Positions 55,504 through 64,000 of a stretch of DNA of 64,000 bases are shown here, one piece after another. Source of the stretch: Zygnema cylindricum. Lineage: Eukaryota; Streptophyta; Zygnematophyceae; Zygnematales; Zygnemataceae. The notes below the pieces were generated by a model that saw only the letters and a program-made list of their open reading frames with translations, searched no databases and had not been told where the DNA came from. How positions within the stretch are numbered: position 1 is the stretch's first letter; each line of letters starts with the position of its first letter. The position numbers and the translations under genes were made by a program. The stretch lies in NCBI GenBank assembly GCA_037447655.1, contig JBBHKE010002560.1, forward strand, positions 171,001 through 235,000, in the 5' to 3' direction.

Positions 55504-56355
55504 GATTCTATAATGGTAGATAATATAGCAACACGTGGACAAGAAATAGTAAAAGAATTTGTATTAGATCTTCCGAAATTGTATGAATTTAGTGCTTTGA
55601 ACCTTTGTACCAATAAACCAACTCTGGAGCTCTCCATTATTTTTAAATAAAGAACCTTTTTACTCCCAAAAACTTGAAACATAGGCGTCATCAAATCCAG
55701 CAATACTAAAAAGGGAGCATTTCGTACACATACTGTACTTCTGAACCTACACTTAACATTTGTAACTAGTTTTAATAAGTATACAAAACAAGACTATTAA
55801 AAAAATGCGATGGGAAACCTCTTCCATGGGAACACAAAGGGGCGCAATGCTAAAACTGAAAAACTCAAAACTGAAAAACTACATGTGGAGGGAAGCAAAC
55901 AAAGAGGAAAAGCAAGGCGAAAAAACCCAACAAACAAAAAAGTATTGTTACCACTTCTAAGGACGTAAATATTCAAATTCAACATTGTCAGAAGGCTAGA
56001 CTCAGACACGATATTGCACTTCTGAACCGAAAATTGACAACTGTTGCGCAGTTTTCATATAAGTTAAAAATTTTACTTGAACCAAATGTGTCATCGAATT
56101 CAAGTACCAAATGGGTTCATAATTTGCTCCAGATATTGCGTTTCTGAGCCTACATTTAACACAACATTATCATAACATATAAAGAAAGATATGATATGAC
56201 GGTACAAAAAATGAGGCAAAAAAAAAAACATCAACGCAAAATACGGCCAAAAAACCATACCTGGGTTAAAAAATTTGAAAAACCCCAACAGGATTATTTG
56301 GCAAAAGTAAGTCAAAATTTTTGAATTAGGTCAAAACAAAACCCATGTAGAGCGA
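55504..56355. other. Intergenic, nothing recognised
   Basis: AT-rich. The segment 'gagcctacatttaacac/gaacctacacttaacat' appears twice (55742 and 56144), suggesting a diverged repeat. No gene. Confidence 0.4.
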
Positions 56356-57115
56356 AACGGATATTTTACAAAAGATATCGACCCAACTAAAGGATACAAA
56401 ACCAACTGTACAAAAATCCCTTTATGGACTCTTTTCTGACTACATTTCCAAACCACTAATTACAAAACTTGGGGCAATATACCGACCACCGTTCTCTCCA
56501 AACTGACTATATCCGTAACCGAATACACTCACAACAGATTATATCCGTAAACGTTTAAATCGATAACCGAGTATATCCGTAACCGAGTATATCGGTAACC
56601 GATTATATCCGTAACTGGTTATATCTATGACAGACAACAAGTAATCATATCCACATACTTTCCTCTACCTCAGAATTCTTTCCCTTCTATCCTGTACCAT
56701 ATAACCACCCCAAACGCCATAACGGATATTTTACAAAAGATATCGACCCAACTAAAAGATACAAAACCAACTGTACAAAAATTTCTTTATGGACTCTTTT
56801 CTGACAACATTTCCAATCAACTAATTACAAAACTTGGGCCAATAAACCGACCACCGTTCTCTCCAAACTGACTATATCCGTAACCGATTACACTCATGAC
56901 AGATTACCTCCGTAAACGTTTAAATTGATAATCGGGTATATCCGTAACCAAGTATATCAATAACCGAGTATATCCATTATATCCGTAACCGAGTATATCG
57001 GTAACCGATTATATCAGTAACCGATTATATCCATAACTGGTTATATCCATGACAGACAACAAGTATTCATATCCACATTCTTTCCTCTACCTCAAAATTC
57101 TTCCCTCTACCTCAG
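56356..57115. repeat. 365-bp tandem duplication containing a TATATCCGTAACCGAG minisatellite
   Basis: Two adjacent units start with AACGGATATTTTACAAAAG at 56356 and 56721 and run in parallel through 'gatatcgacccaacta', 'ggactcttttctga', 'cgaccaccgttctctcc' and 'gacagacaacaagtaatcat'. Within each, a 16-bp motif near TATATCCGTAACCGAG repeats five to nine times; the second unit has extra copies. Confidence 0.85.
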
Positions 57116-58623
57116 AATTTTGTTCTATTTTTCCCCATATTCGCAAGCCTTTTATTTGTTGAACTACAACTTATCTTTTCTTGTGGATAGCGGTTTATTG
57201 TCACTCCTCCTTACAACAGTCACTCGCCGGACAGAAGAGAACCGTACTCTATGGTTCTTCATTTTCGTGTCGAACGGGTTTTCGCTTCTATCATCCCTTC
57301 TCGCCGCTTCCGCTCCTTGGGTGACGACACGCATCGTCCGTATGGAGCATGTGGTCCGAACTCATGTTTTTTTGACCGCAAGTCAACCTTTCAGTCGAAC
57401 CATTCTAATGCTTGTCTCGCCTCCCTCGTCGCCCTCCTTTCAATCCTTTTTAGAATCCCGCTATTTAGTGTGGAGTCGGGTAATTCCCCTTTTTAGTAGG
57501 CTGAACTCCCCCATTTGATCTGTACTTTAAATTAACCTACAAGGTTGCAATCATATTCATTCGAATGAGAAAAAAACTCGAAAGATTATGTTATGTGCAA
57601 CCTTTTTGGAAGAGCGTCCTGTTGTTTTTTATACCATCTTTATATATTTTGTGGTCGTTCGTGAAAGACTTGCAACCAAAGCAAAGCTTCAAGCTTCGAG
57701 CTTTGAAATTTTTTTCCTCTCAAAGCTTCAATCGAGGCTCAACAGGTCCGGCAGATTGAGAAGGTATACTTTTCCTGTATTGTTAACTATTTTAATTTTA
57801 GTAAGAAAGCGTCAATTTAAACCATACCAGTAATTGGCAACAAAAGAAACGAAAGGCAAAAACGAATCTGAAAAACCAAACTTGGGAGGAAGCAAAGTAA
57901 AATAAATAGAGCGTGAAAGAAACTGACAAGACATCTAACCTATGTTTAAAATAAAGTTCCTATGGGTTGAAGGCCATGGATACACAGATAAAGAAAAATC
58001 CATTTTGTTTTTTGGTTACTTTAGCGGATATGAACAAAGAACATACTAGTTTGTTTATTAATTTGAGTGTAGGAGATTAAAAAAACGGACGTACATGCTT
58101 TTGTTTGTTTCATTTTTTGTATGCGCCAGGGACTTTCAACGCAAGTAAATTATTGTTTTTTATTGATGCACTCTTGTAACTTTTATCTGTACCTAGTAAA
58201 CTCCAATACCTTTATTATGCAAATAATGATAGTTATAATATGGAACTGTCTTAATTGGTTTGATCCATGAAATTGACTTCCATATATCTATGAACTCCTC
58301 TTAATTAATTTGAAATGTTTATTTTCCATGTTTGAAAAGTTTGCAAATAACATTTAGGACATTCAACAAACCTTCCACACAAAGTGATTGCACAAGTGTA
58401 ACAATGGTCGATATATGCATTCTCTGCAAAAAAACGTTTCTCATAATTTTTTCAGCCTTTTGTTTACATAGTTCAATTTTTCACATGGACTCCTGTAATT
58501 GGTCGTATATGTTTTCTTTTTTAGTATTCTTACGGAGTTTTGATTTTCCATTTGTCTCTTTCTGTTCACGCCCCAATTGCATATTGGTATTTTAGTCTGC
58601 TTATTTCTACTTAGCTTGGGAAT
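57116..58623. other. Intergenic, no recognisable gene
   Basis: Overlapping ORFs at 57120-57518 (+) show mixed hydrophobic composition but match no family I know, and no splice-linked exons are evident. The remainder is AT-rich and featureless. Confidence 0.4.
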
Positions 58624-58629
58624 ACGAAC

Positions 58630-58809
58630 TATCGCCGATAGTTATCGTTATCAGTGTTATCGCGATGAATAACCAATGTAATTGGTTATTTTCGATTTTT
58701 TATCGGCAATAACACCGGCGTCAATGTATCGTGCCCATATATCAATTTTTGGCAAGCAAAAAAAAGGTACATATCTATTTTCGACAAAACCCTACCGATA
58801 CACAACACT
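58630..58809. mobile_element. hAT-like MITE, copy 7, left end missing
   Basis: Internal 'atcgccgatagttatcgtta' and the right end CGATACACAACACT are recognisable. The segment is similar to the right parts of the copies at 4692 and 32168. Confidence 0.6.
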
Positions 58810-59160
58810 TGTTAGAATATATAACAACACCAATAAACAACAATATCACACGTGCACTCGGAAAAAACCGATTGAAGTTGCGAAAAAACTTGACGCTAGT
58901 AACAAGACATGGTGTACTGTATGTCGTTCGAACATTACGCGTACATTTCCTGTAACAGCATGGAAGTCACAGTTGGTTCTGTAACTGGAAGTGTGTCGTT
59001 GTTGACGTCATTGCTTTATTCTATGGTTTGTGCCCATGCGCTAAAACAAAAGCGCACTCAGATTTGATTCTTAGACATAAAGACGAAAGAAAATCACGAG
59101 AATCTGTTTTCACCTGTTCAAACATCGACAATGTGAACACAGACTATACAGGTTACACTA

Positions 59161-59719
59161 CAGCGCCAATCGCTATTAGTGTAGAAGTTCAGTTAGCGTA
59201 TAGGAATAACTACCGTGGTTTATGCTAATTAAGAATTTGAAAGTTTTGAAAAAAACCAAACATTCTAGTTGTTAAATAATTATAATTTGGGTCTTTGAAA
59301 AAAGTAAATGTTGGTCGTAAATATCCTTACACTCATAGGAATTTGTTCAGAATTTGACAAATCGTAGAGAAATCGCACGTTCACACAGTCGAAACGTGGT
59401 TGTTGGACGAATATGTGCGAACATGATATTTCACAACCTAATTTGATCCCTTTTGTAGACCGCACATTCTCATGCGTCCGCGGCTACCAAACATAATGAA
59501 CTGTACATCTTCACTTAAAAATGTACGATTTTGTACGCTCTGACACAGACCGCACACCACACTATTTAAATGATGAGGTAGTTCCGTTTTCTATAGTACT
59601 TGGAAAATAACTCTAAATGCCGTACAAAAAAAAATAGAATAAGCTACGATATTGGAACATAAAATAATAAAAAAGTGGGACTGATTTAGCGTACACTACG
59701 CTAATAGCGATTGGCGGTG
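59161..59719. mobile_element. CACCGC-family MITE (559 bp), flanked by TA
   Basis: Left end CAGCGCCAATCGCTATTAGTG after TA (59159-59160) and inverted right end CGCTAATAGCGATTGGCGGTG before TA (59720-59721). One mismatch in the first 14 positions. Confidence 0.72.
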
Positions 59720-59731
59720 TACAATGCAGTA

Positions 59732-59930
59732 CACCGCGAATAGTTATTAGCGTTATGAACTCTATATCGGCGCCCCCAAATTTTGACATTGATACCTTAA
59801 ATATAATAAAATACACTATTTAAAGACGTGTACCATAATTTGCCACGTCTCTTAACACAAAATTAGAATGAATGACGCTAATTTTTTCTTTACACTAATA
59901 ATTTCTTAACGCTAAGAACGATTGGCGTAG
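59732..59930. mobile_element. CACCGC-family MITE (199 bp), flanked by TA
   Basis: Left end CACCGCGAATAGTTATTAGCG after TA (59730-59731) and right end CTAAGAACGATTGGCGTAG before TA (59931-59932). Only about 10 bp separate it from the neighbouring copy on the left. Confidence 0.72.
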
Positions 59931-59937
59931 TACAATA

Positions 59938-61663
59938 CACCGCAAATTGTTATTAGCGTATTGAACGCTAATTTGGTTCCCCCAAATTTTCCCAAATTCT
60001 CAAATATAGTTATCCATACTATTTAAAAAAAACCCTAGTTTCTAATTTGGGTGAAGTTCCATTAGACATTTATGTAATTGTATGACAAACTCTACATACC
60101 GGGTCGATTGAGCTGGTGTTCCATCACGTGGAGTCTGTATGCCACGTGTTCTAAATTGACTGGCGCCACGAAAGCTACAATCCGACATTGAATATCTTTC
60201 AAATTTTTAGCACTGACAAACTTAACTTTAAATCTTCACTTGCGTACCATGTACCTGTGTACAAGTAATGATACGACAAAACTTGTATACTTTCTGCAGA
60301 CATCAGTCTGTAAGGGTATGTCCCCACGTAGTTGTAACTTAGCGAACTTACTTTGTATTTTAGCGCAGGTCCGGCGGACCCGCTTTTCAAGTGTCCCTAT
60401 GTGTAAGAACGTATCGTAAGTTACGTTTGTGACGATTGTATACGTCGACAATACCTGTGACGATTGTCAACCTTTGCAATCTGTGTTATCGGACGTTATT
60501 TTTTGGAACTGCTTGTGTGACGTCACATGTCTTACCGTGACATTGTAGACGTACTGTCTTCCACCCTGTACCGTTTCACGATTAAAGAAGTTGCGCTTTG
60601 CCTTTGCGTCTCCTGTCCGGTCGACGTGAAATGGCATCAGAATTTCGAGACCCCTGCAAAAAAAAAAATCCGTACAGGACGAAAACGGACAAAACCAAAC
60701 AAATTGTGTAATTTTCTTTGTCGTATTAAATGCAAACGGACAAAACATAGCGACTTATGTACTTTCCTTTGTCTTTGAAAATCAAGTGAAATACTTCGAA
60801 AATTACGGCACGTGCGAATATGTGTTCCTATTTGTTTACATAAAATCCCTAGTTTTAAAACACATCGCGCATGCGTTTTAAAGATAAGGTTGAAGATGGC
60901 GTTTTTTGTCGTCGAAGTGGGTTTGAAAACACAAGACCACAATTTTTCGTACATCCTAAGTTCGAGGGTGTCGCGAATTGTACTCTACAAATTTGCGATT
61001 CCTTCGTACGGTTGGAACTTAGGCAGTACGACGCTAAGTTTTACAGGAAAACGACAGAAAAAAACCCTTACTTATGCACATGGGGACACACCCTAAGCCA
61101 GCTCATTTTTTAGGGTTTCGGTTTTCGAACATAACGAAAGTCCTTTGAGAGAAATAGTGTGACGAACAAAAGTTACCGAAAATAGCGTGACGAGGGAATG
61201 TTACGAAATTTCGTTTTTATTTTCGGTTGTATTTAGGAAAGCGCGTGTCATGTGCAAATCTTAAGAATTTTCGTTGGTTTTCCATCATGACACCTGGCTT
61301 AATCATCCAGCGTGTCACGGTTTTTTTTTTCTATATCTGCCAAGCCACCTCGAGCAGCTACAGAAAAAAATGAAACGAACTCCTCGCAGATGAACATCCG
61401 ACGGTTAGTATTACCTCCAAGACCTTCGGAGAGTATTGACAAGATTCTTTGTAATGTTGTTTTTTGTATAAAAAGAAAATAGGCGGTACGATGTGGTACG
61501 GAGGGTCGCGAATTTCTGTATACTACGCTACTTTTCGCCTGATGGAACGTCACCCTTAGAGTAAAATGATTTCTTTGAAAAATCCAAATTCCCAATTAGC
61601 ATTTATAACGGTAATTATTCTTATACTCTAATTTAACTTGTACGCTGATAACGATTCACGGTG
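59938..61663. mobile_element. Probable CACCGC-family MITE interrupted by a Harbinger-like MITE
   Basis: Left end CACCGCAAATTGTTATTAGCG after TA (59936-59937). A matching right end CTGATAACGATTCACGGTG before TA is at 61663. A second candidate right end (CTAATAGCGATCCCGGTG) lies at 61808, so the pairing is uncertain. Confidence 0.5.
60314..61093. mobile_element. PIF/Harbinger-like MITE, copy 4 (780 bp, TSD TAA)
   Basis: Left end GGGTATGTCCCCACGTAG and right end complement GGGTGTGTCCCCATGTG, flanked by TAA at 60311-60313 and 61094-61096. The interior follows copies 1 and 3, including 'gtaacttagcgaacttactt' and 'ggaaaacgacagaaaaaaac'. Confidence 0.85.
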
Positions 61664-61968
61664 TAGTGGAACATTTTACCCAAATTAGAGTTGTGTGTAT
61701 AAATTTGAGTTATTTTTTACTTGGCGAAAGGCCTTAAACCCAAATGAGAGTTAAAAACACTAATTATATTTCTACACTAGTTATTTCTTAACGCTAATAG
61801 CGATCCCGGTGTACTTTCCGTATGGAATATGGAACCGTACGTATGAGCCACGGACCAACAAATATTGATTATTGGTAGGTGAAAATAATAGTCGCGGGCG
61901 ACCGGGTGCTTTGCCCTTTGGTTGCCAAGGGCCTGTTTTTGTACAGTACGATGTATAATGCGATAGTA

Positions 61969-62166
61969 CACCGTCGATCGTATTTAGCGTGTTGAACACT
62001 AATTCGGCGCCCCTAAATTTTGACCCTTGAACCTTAAATAGAAAAATGACGCTATTTAAGGACGTGGACCATAATTTGCCACGTCTCCTGGCACTGAATT
62101 AGAATTAATGACGTTTATTTTTTCTTTACTCTAATAATTTCTACATGCTAAATATGATCGACGGTG
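61969..62166. mobile_element. CACCGC-family MITE (198 bp), flanked by TA
   Basis: Left end CACCGTCGATCGTATTTAGCG after TA (61967-61968) and inverted right end GCTAAATATGATCGACGGTG before TA (62167-62168). This is the best-preserved pair of ends in the family here. Confidence 0.8.
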
Positions 62167-62169
62167 TAC

Positions 62170-63469
62170 TGTACCAATTATGTACGAACATCGTTATGGT
62201 TCAGGGTGGTATTCAGGTATTGTATGGATTTTGAGAACCACGACAACGTGGCATGGTATTAGTAAATTGATGCCCGTTACACGGGCATTGACCGTGTCCT
62301 GTTTATCGTGACCGTTTATCATGCCGCAAGTGTGCCGTACGGGTCGTATATATGGCTTGGATTGTTTGACGATTGGTTGTCGGCGAACCGTTCGGTGGAC
62401 AACCGTTTGAAAAGGGTTACTTGTAAACGTGTCCTTTGACGAACCGTTCCTACTTCGAAAGTTACCCGGTCGGTGCCCGCTACACGTGCATGAACCGTGT
62501 CTTGTCTTAAAGTCGTTGTCATTTCCGTACAATCATAATCTTTTCCGTACAAGGTGCACACGGACTTTCGTGTTGGTGCGGTTTCGAAACGGTACCTCCT
62601 AGCGGTTGGCGGTTGTGCGGCAGAGGTCCCCAAAGCCAAAATTTTAGATTCCACGCAATTTGTACTCCCCACGCAATTTGTACACCGCACGCAATTTGTA
62701 CGGCTACTTTGTTTTCGGAATGAAACTATGAAAGTGACAAGTAACCGATCTACGCTGTCTATTTCGCCTGCGCACTGCCGTACATGGACGGATAAGGATG
62801 CCCCTTTTGGATAATCAGCCATGGCTGCTGAAGGGGATCCGCCGGTGAATAAGTGCTTTGACTTTTCTCGCATGCAGAGCTATGGTATAGCTTTCTCCTT
62901 AAGAACGGTACTGCTTAATTTCTGAATTTCTGGCTCAGTTCGGAAGTGCAGCCTTTCTATGCAATTTTGTTGGTCAGTTTTGAACAAAATTGAACGGCTT
63001 AGTTTAAATTTGTTACTGGAGCTTAATTATGGCAGTAAAGAACATAAATATTTGGAGGCATAAACTATCGGAGCCATTAATTGTAGGAGACATAAACTAG
63101 AAGGTCACTCTGTAGTGAAACAATCATCGTGGCAACTTTTTTTTTGGATTTCGTTTACGTCGACTATTCTCATGGATGCTATTCTAGGAAGTAAGTCTAA
63201 TTTTATCCATTATTTTTTCATTTTTATTATCGGAAACAGTGGAAAATTTTGGTACTTCTGGTGCTTGCTCTGTCTTGATTTTAAACTTTTTGAATTTTGA
63301 AAAAAAAGAATAAATCATAATTAAATGAAAGAAGGATATTACTTAATTGGAATATTTGTTCCTAACTATATTTTGCTTGAATCTACTTTTTGGGTTTGAA
63401 ATTCATTTAGTCCAAGAATGAAAGCGAACAATTCTCTAGAGTTATTTATTTTTTTCAAGTTGGAGGTAG
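62170..63469. other. Intergenic, no gene recognised
   Basis: At 62655-62702 a unit containing CACGCAATTTGTAC is repeated three times every 18 bp, which explains the repeated TNCV residues of the minus-strand ORF over it. That 184-codon ORF (62873-62319) has no family resemblance and is probably not a gene. Confidence 0.4.
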
Positions 63470-63749
63470 TGTTGGAGGAATGTCCACTTCGGACTCCACA
63501 CGTGTCGAGGATCGGCGATATTCTACATATCGCATGGGCGCCAAAGTGAAAACTTTGGTTAAATGGCCAAGCCGGGGATTGAACCCGGGACCTTGTGTTA
63601 GGCATACACTAGCTCTACCAACTGAGCTACCCAGCCGATTGTGCATGCAAGCGCCTGAAACCGAATTTACGGCAATTAACGGCGCACTGGCGAACCAGCA
63701 TATACTGCGATACACACGTGTGGAGTCCGAAGTGGACATTCCTCCAACA
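63470..63749. mobile_element. 280-bp element with 36-bp perfect inverted ends (TG...CA), 5-bp TSD and an internal tRNA-like gene
   Basis: Left end TGTTGGAGGAATGTCCACTT... (63470-63505) is the exact reverse complement of 63714-63749. Both flanks are GGTAG (63465-63469 and 63750-63754). TG...CA ends with a 5-bp duplication are what LTR-retrotransposon integrases make, but 36-bp inverted ends on 280 bp with no LTR structure are atypical. A tRNA-like gene on the minus strand occupies the middle. Confidence 0.82.
63564..63636 (-). tRNA. tRNA-like gene, anticodon GCC by fold (possibly tRNA-derived)
   Basis: 73 nt on the minus strand fold as a cloverleaf: 7-bp acceptor stem with three G-U pairs, D-arm GCTC/GAGC with AGTTGGTA loop, anticodon arm with four pairs (27-43 is A-A), and T-arm CCGGG/CCCGG with TTCAATC. 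A box TAGCTCAGTTGGTAGAG and B box GGTTCAATCCC are intact, and TTTT follows within 20 nt. The fold places GCC (Gly) at 34-36, but U37 is abnormal, and the string TGCCTAACAC resembles a tRNA-Val(AAC) loop. It may be a degenerate, element-borne tRNA rather than a working one. Confidence 0.7.
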
Positions 63750-63859
63750 GGTAGCTCACAACCTCTAGTTACGATTCCTCTCAACTCAAACCAAAAATTC
63801 AAAAACCTAAGAGTTTTCCTAGTCTCCTAAATTTTGAACCGGTTTCAAATAATTTTTCT

Positions 63860-63939
63860 CTATCGAATAATCCATTATATACAGAATTATTATATATATA
63901 TTATATACAGAATTATAATATATATATATTATATACAGA

Positions 63940-63981
<42 letters not shown>

Positions 63982-64000
63982 CAGAATTATAATATATATA
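63860..64000. repeat. AT microsatellite with a TATATACAGAATTATA unit
   Basis: At least four units of 'attatatacagaattataat' (about 20 nt plus variable TA runs) extend to the window end. The array probably continues beyond. Confidence 0.9.

Noticed and set aside
57120-57518. 132-codon plus-strand ORF with hydrophobic N-terminus
   Set aside because: Another frame is equally open, there is no recognisable family, no splice partners and no start context; not supportable as a gene.
62319-62873. 184-codon minus-strand ORF with repeated TNCV residues
   Set aside because: The repeat comes from three 18-bp direct repeats; the rest has no family resemblance, and the stretch sits in MITE-rich intergenic DNA.
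1-64000. CRISPR arrays, bacterial operons or ribosome binding sites
   Set aside because: No regular short palindromic repeats with unique spacers. The genes are spliced and eukaryotic, so bacterial features do not apply.

Overview
This is eukaryotic nuclear DNA, AT-rich, with long intron-rich genes and dense non-autonomous transposons. A streptophyte is most likely (a charophyte alga or a non-flowering land plant). The grounds are a plant-type TPR protein, a GET3 with a plant-like C-terminal coiled coil and no CxxC zinc motif, a CCDC90/DUF1640 protein with the plant-like string DTLALVRKLEAQG, and a Ty1/copia element. I cannot name the species.

Layout: 1-7300 has no recognisable gene and holds a diverged tandem array (1690-3600) and two abutting MITEs (4692-5613). 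A single-exon TPR protein gene lies at 7379-8431 (+). GET3, with seven exons that join in frame to 367 codons, is at 16339-11458 (-). A mitochondrial-type CCDC90/MCUR1-like gene is at 26007-20463 (-), with its last exon unresolved. 26-34 kb is a transposon graveyard: hAT-like MITEs with 8-bp target duplications, PIF/Harbinger-like MITEs with TAA duplications, and a mariner/Stowaway-like family with TACACCGC ends, often nested.

From about 34-35 kb to 53706 (+) lies one very large gene for an M28-family carboxypeptidase Q-like metallopeptidase. At least 13 exons are readable and all metal-site motifs are present, but there is a one-base frame break in one exon and one unresolved small exon. A 6.1-kb Ty1/copia element (36063-42157, minus strand, TSD AATAA) sits inside a MITE, which sits inside an early intron of this gene. 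The copia LTRs are about 99% identical, but the coding region carries several lesions. Its primer-binding site matches the anticodon loop of initiator tRNA-Met, and its gag start codon lies inside the LTR.

The most unusual signal is in the peptidase introns. Several contain tandem or dispersed copies of the preceding exon/intron junction itself, including the GT donor, so the intron is built partly from copies of its own 5' splice site. 53.7-63.4 kb is again repeats, a dead copia RT fragment split by a hAT MITE, and clustered MITEs. At 63470-63749 there is a 280-bp element with 36-bp perfect inverted termini (TG...CA), a 5-bp target duplication and a tRNA-like gene inside.

The three conserved housekeeping genes (tail-anchored protein targeting, a mitochondrial inner-membrane coiled-coil protein, a lysosomal/secreted-type peptidase) do not form a pathway. 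All exon coordinates come from reading splice signals and family similarity by eye; no search or alignment program was run.
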